Assembly (NCBI GenBank): GCA_947499505.1
Contig: CANMOQ010000004.1
Coordinates: 62,001 to 126,000, forward strand
DNA: 64,000 nt
Reading direction: 5' to 3'
Source of the DNA: an uncultured Erythrobacter sp.
GTDB lineage: Bacteria; Pseudomonadota; Alphaproteobacteria; Sphingomonadales; Sphingomonadaceae
In this document: piece after piece, positions 63,960-64,000 of the stretch
Layout: each line of letters opens with the position of its first letter
Numbering within the stretch: position 1 is the first letter of the stretch
The notes under the pieces: generated by a model
Seen by the model: the letters and a program-made list of their open reading frames with translations, nothing else
What the model was told of the DNA's origin: nothing
Databases searched by the model: none
Position numbers and translations under genes: made by a program

Positions 63960-64000
63960 ATGAAACTGACAGAAGGCATGGCCGCGGTTGTGACCGGCGG
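63960..64000 (+). CDS. Start of an SDR-family oxidoreductase gene, cut by the window edge
   Basis: The ATG at 63960 has AGGGAGAG upstream. The first 13 codons read MKLTEGMAAVVTG. The TG(G) ending is the start of the nucleotide-binding motif of short-chain dehydrogenases, and the whole N-terminus is like 3-hydroxyacyl-CoA dehydrogenases of sphingomonads. The rest lies outside the window. Confidence 0.7.
   Translation, partial: MKLTEGMAAVVTG

Overview
The window looks like a chromosomal segment of a GC-rich alphaproteobacterium of the order Sphingomonadales, most likely family Erythrobacteraceae (Erythrobacter or a relative). The evidence is the gene content: a crtY-crtI-crtB carotenoid cluster, a LOV-domain HWE histidine kinase with a single-domain response regulator, several acyl-CoA dehydrogenase genes, many secreted or lipoprotein hydrolases, DUF2945/DUF3008/DUF2585 proteins, and EcfG-type (GGAAC-N16-CGTT) promoters. 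I found no rRNA, tRNA, CRISPR array, transposase or phage gene. The window reads as ordinary chromosome with short dispersed palindromic repeats.

Layout. 1-2 kb: end of a small gene, gmk, and a leishmanolysin-like metalloprotease. 2-10.7 kb: two divergent arms of acyl-CoA catabolism (SDR and two acyl-CoA dehydrogenases leftward; GPH transporter, acyl-CoA dehydrogenase, Zn alcohol dehydrogenase and APH-like phosphotransferase rightward) around a control region with a TetR-like palindrome. 10.7-20 kb: a subtilisin-like autotransporter lipoprotein, dapD, a small stress operon (membrane peptide, DUF2945, DUF3008) behind an EcfG promoter, a dipeptidase, SWIB and PEBP proteins, and an S41 protease. 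19.5-24.3 kb: light-related genes: the LOV histidine kinase and receiver behind a second EcfG promoter, and a photolyase/cryptochrome-like flavoprotein without the usual N-terminal antenna domain. 24-31 kb: conserved unknowns, cold-shock proteins, a lipocalin, an HPF-like protein and small stress-type proteins, with several dispersed repeats and an AT-rich patch. 31-36.7 kb: thiC under a TPP riboswitch with an exported RidA-like protein, a GH5 lipoprotein, and a SRAP (HMCES/YedK) family protein that lacks all three expected active-site side chains. 36.8-50 kb: exported proteins and hydrolases (DUF1036, MBL, JmjC/cupin-8, nitronate monooxygenase, DUF885, amidohydrolase, S9 peptidase, MipA/OmpV). 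50-55 kb: crtY-crtI-orf-LOG-crtB. 55-59 kb: biotin-dependent acyl-CoA carboxylase subunits. 59-64 kb: Bcr/CflA exporter, dinB, Nudix, pgl, dps, a membrane protein and the start of an SDR gene.

How the parts fit. The 2-10.7 kb genes and the carboxylase at 55-59 kb suggest growth on fatty or branched acyl-CoA substrates. The exported peptidases suggest peptide scavenging. Blue light could be sensed by the LOV kinase and passed to the general stress response, whose likely targets here include the small stress operon. Carotenoids, Dps, Pol IV and the photolyase-like protein fit a sunlit aerobic life.

The least explained signals are a three-hairpin intergenic repeat of about 100 bp whose stems change sequence but stay paired in four copies, the degenerate SRAP protein, and the domain order of the photolyase-like protein.
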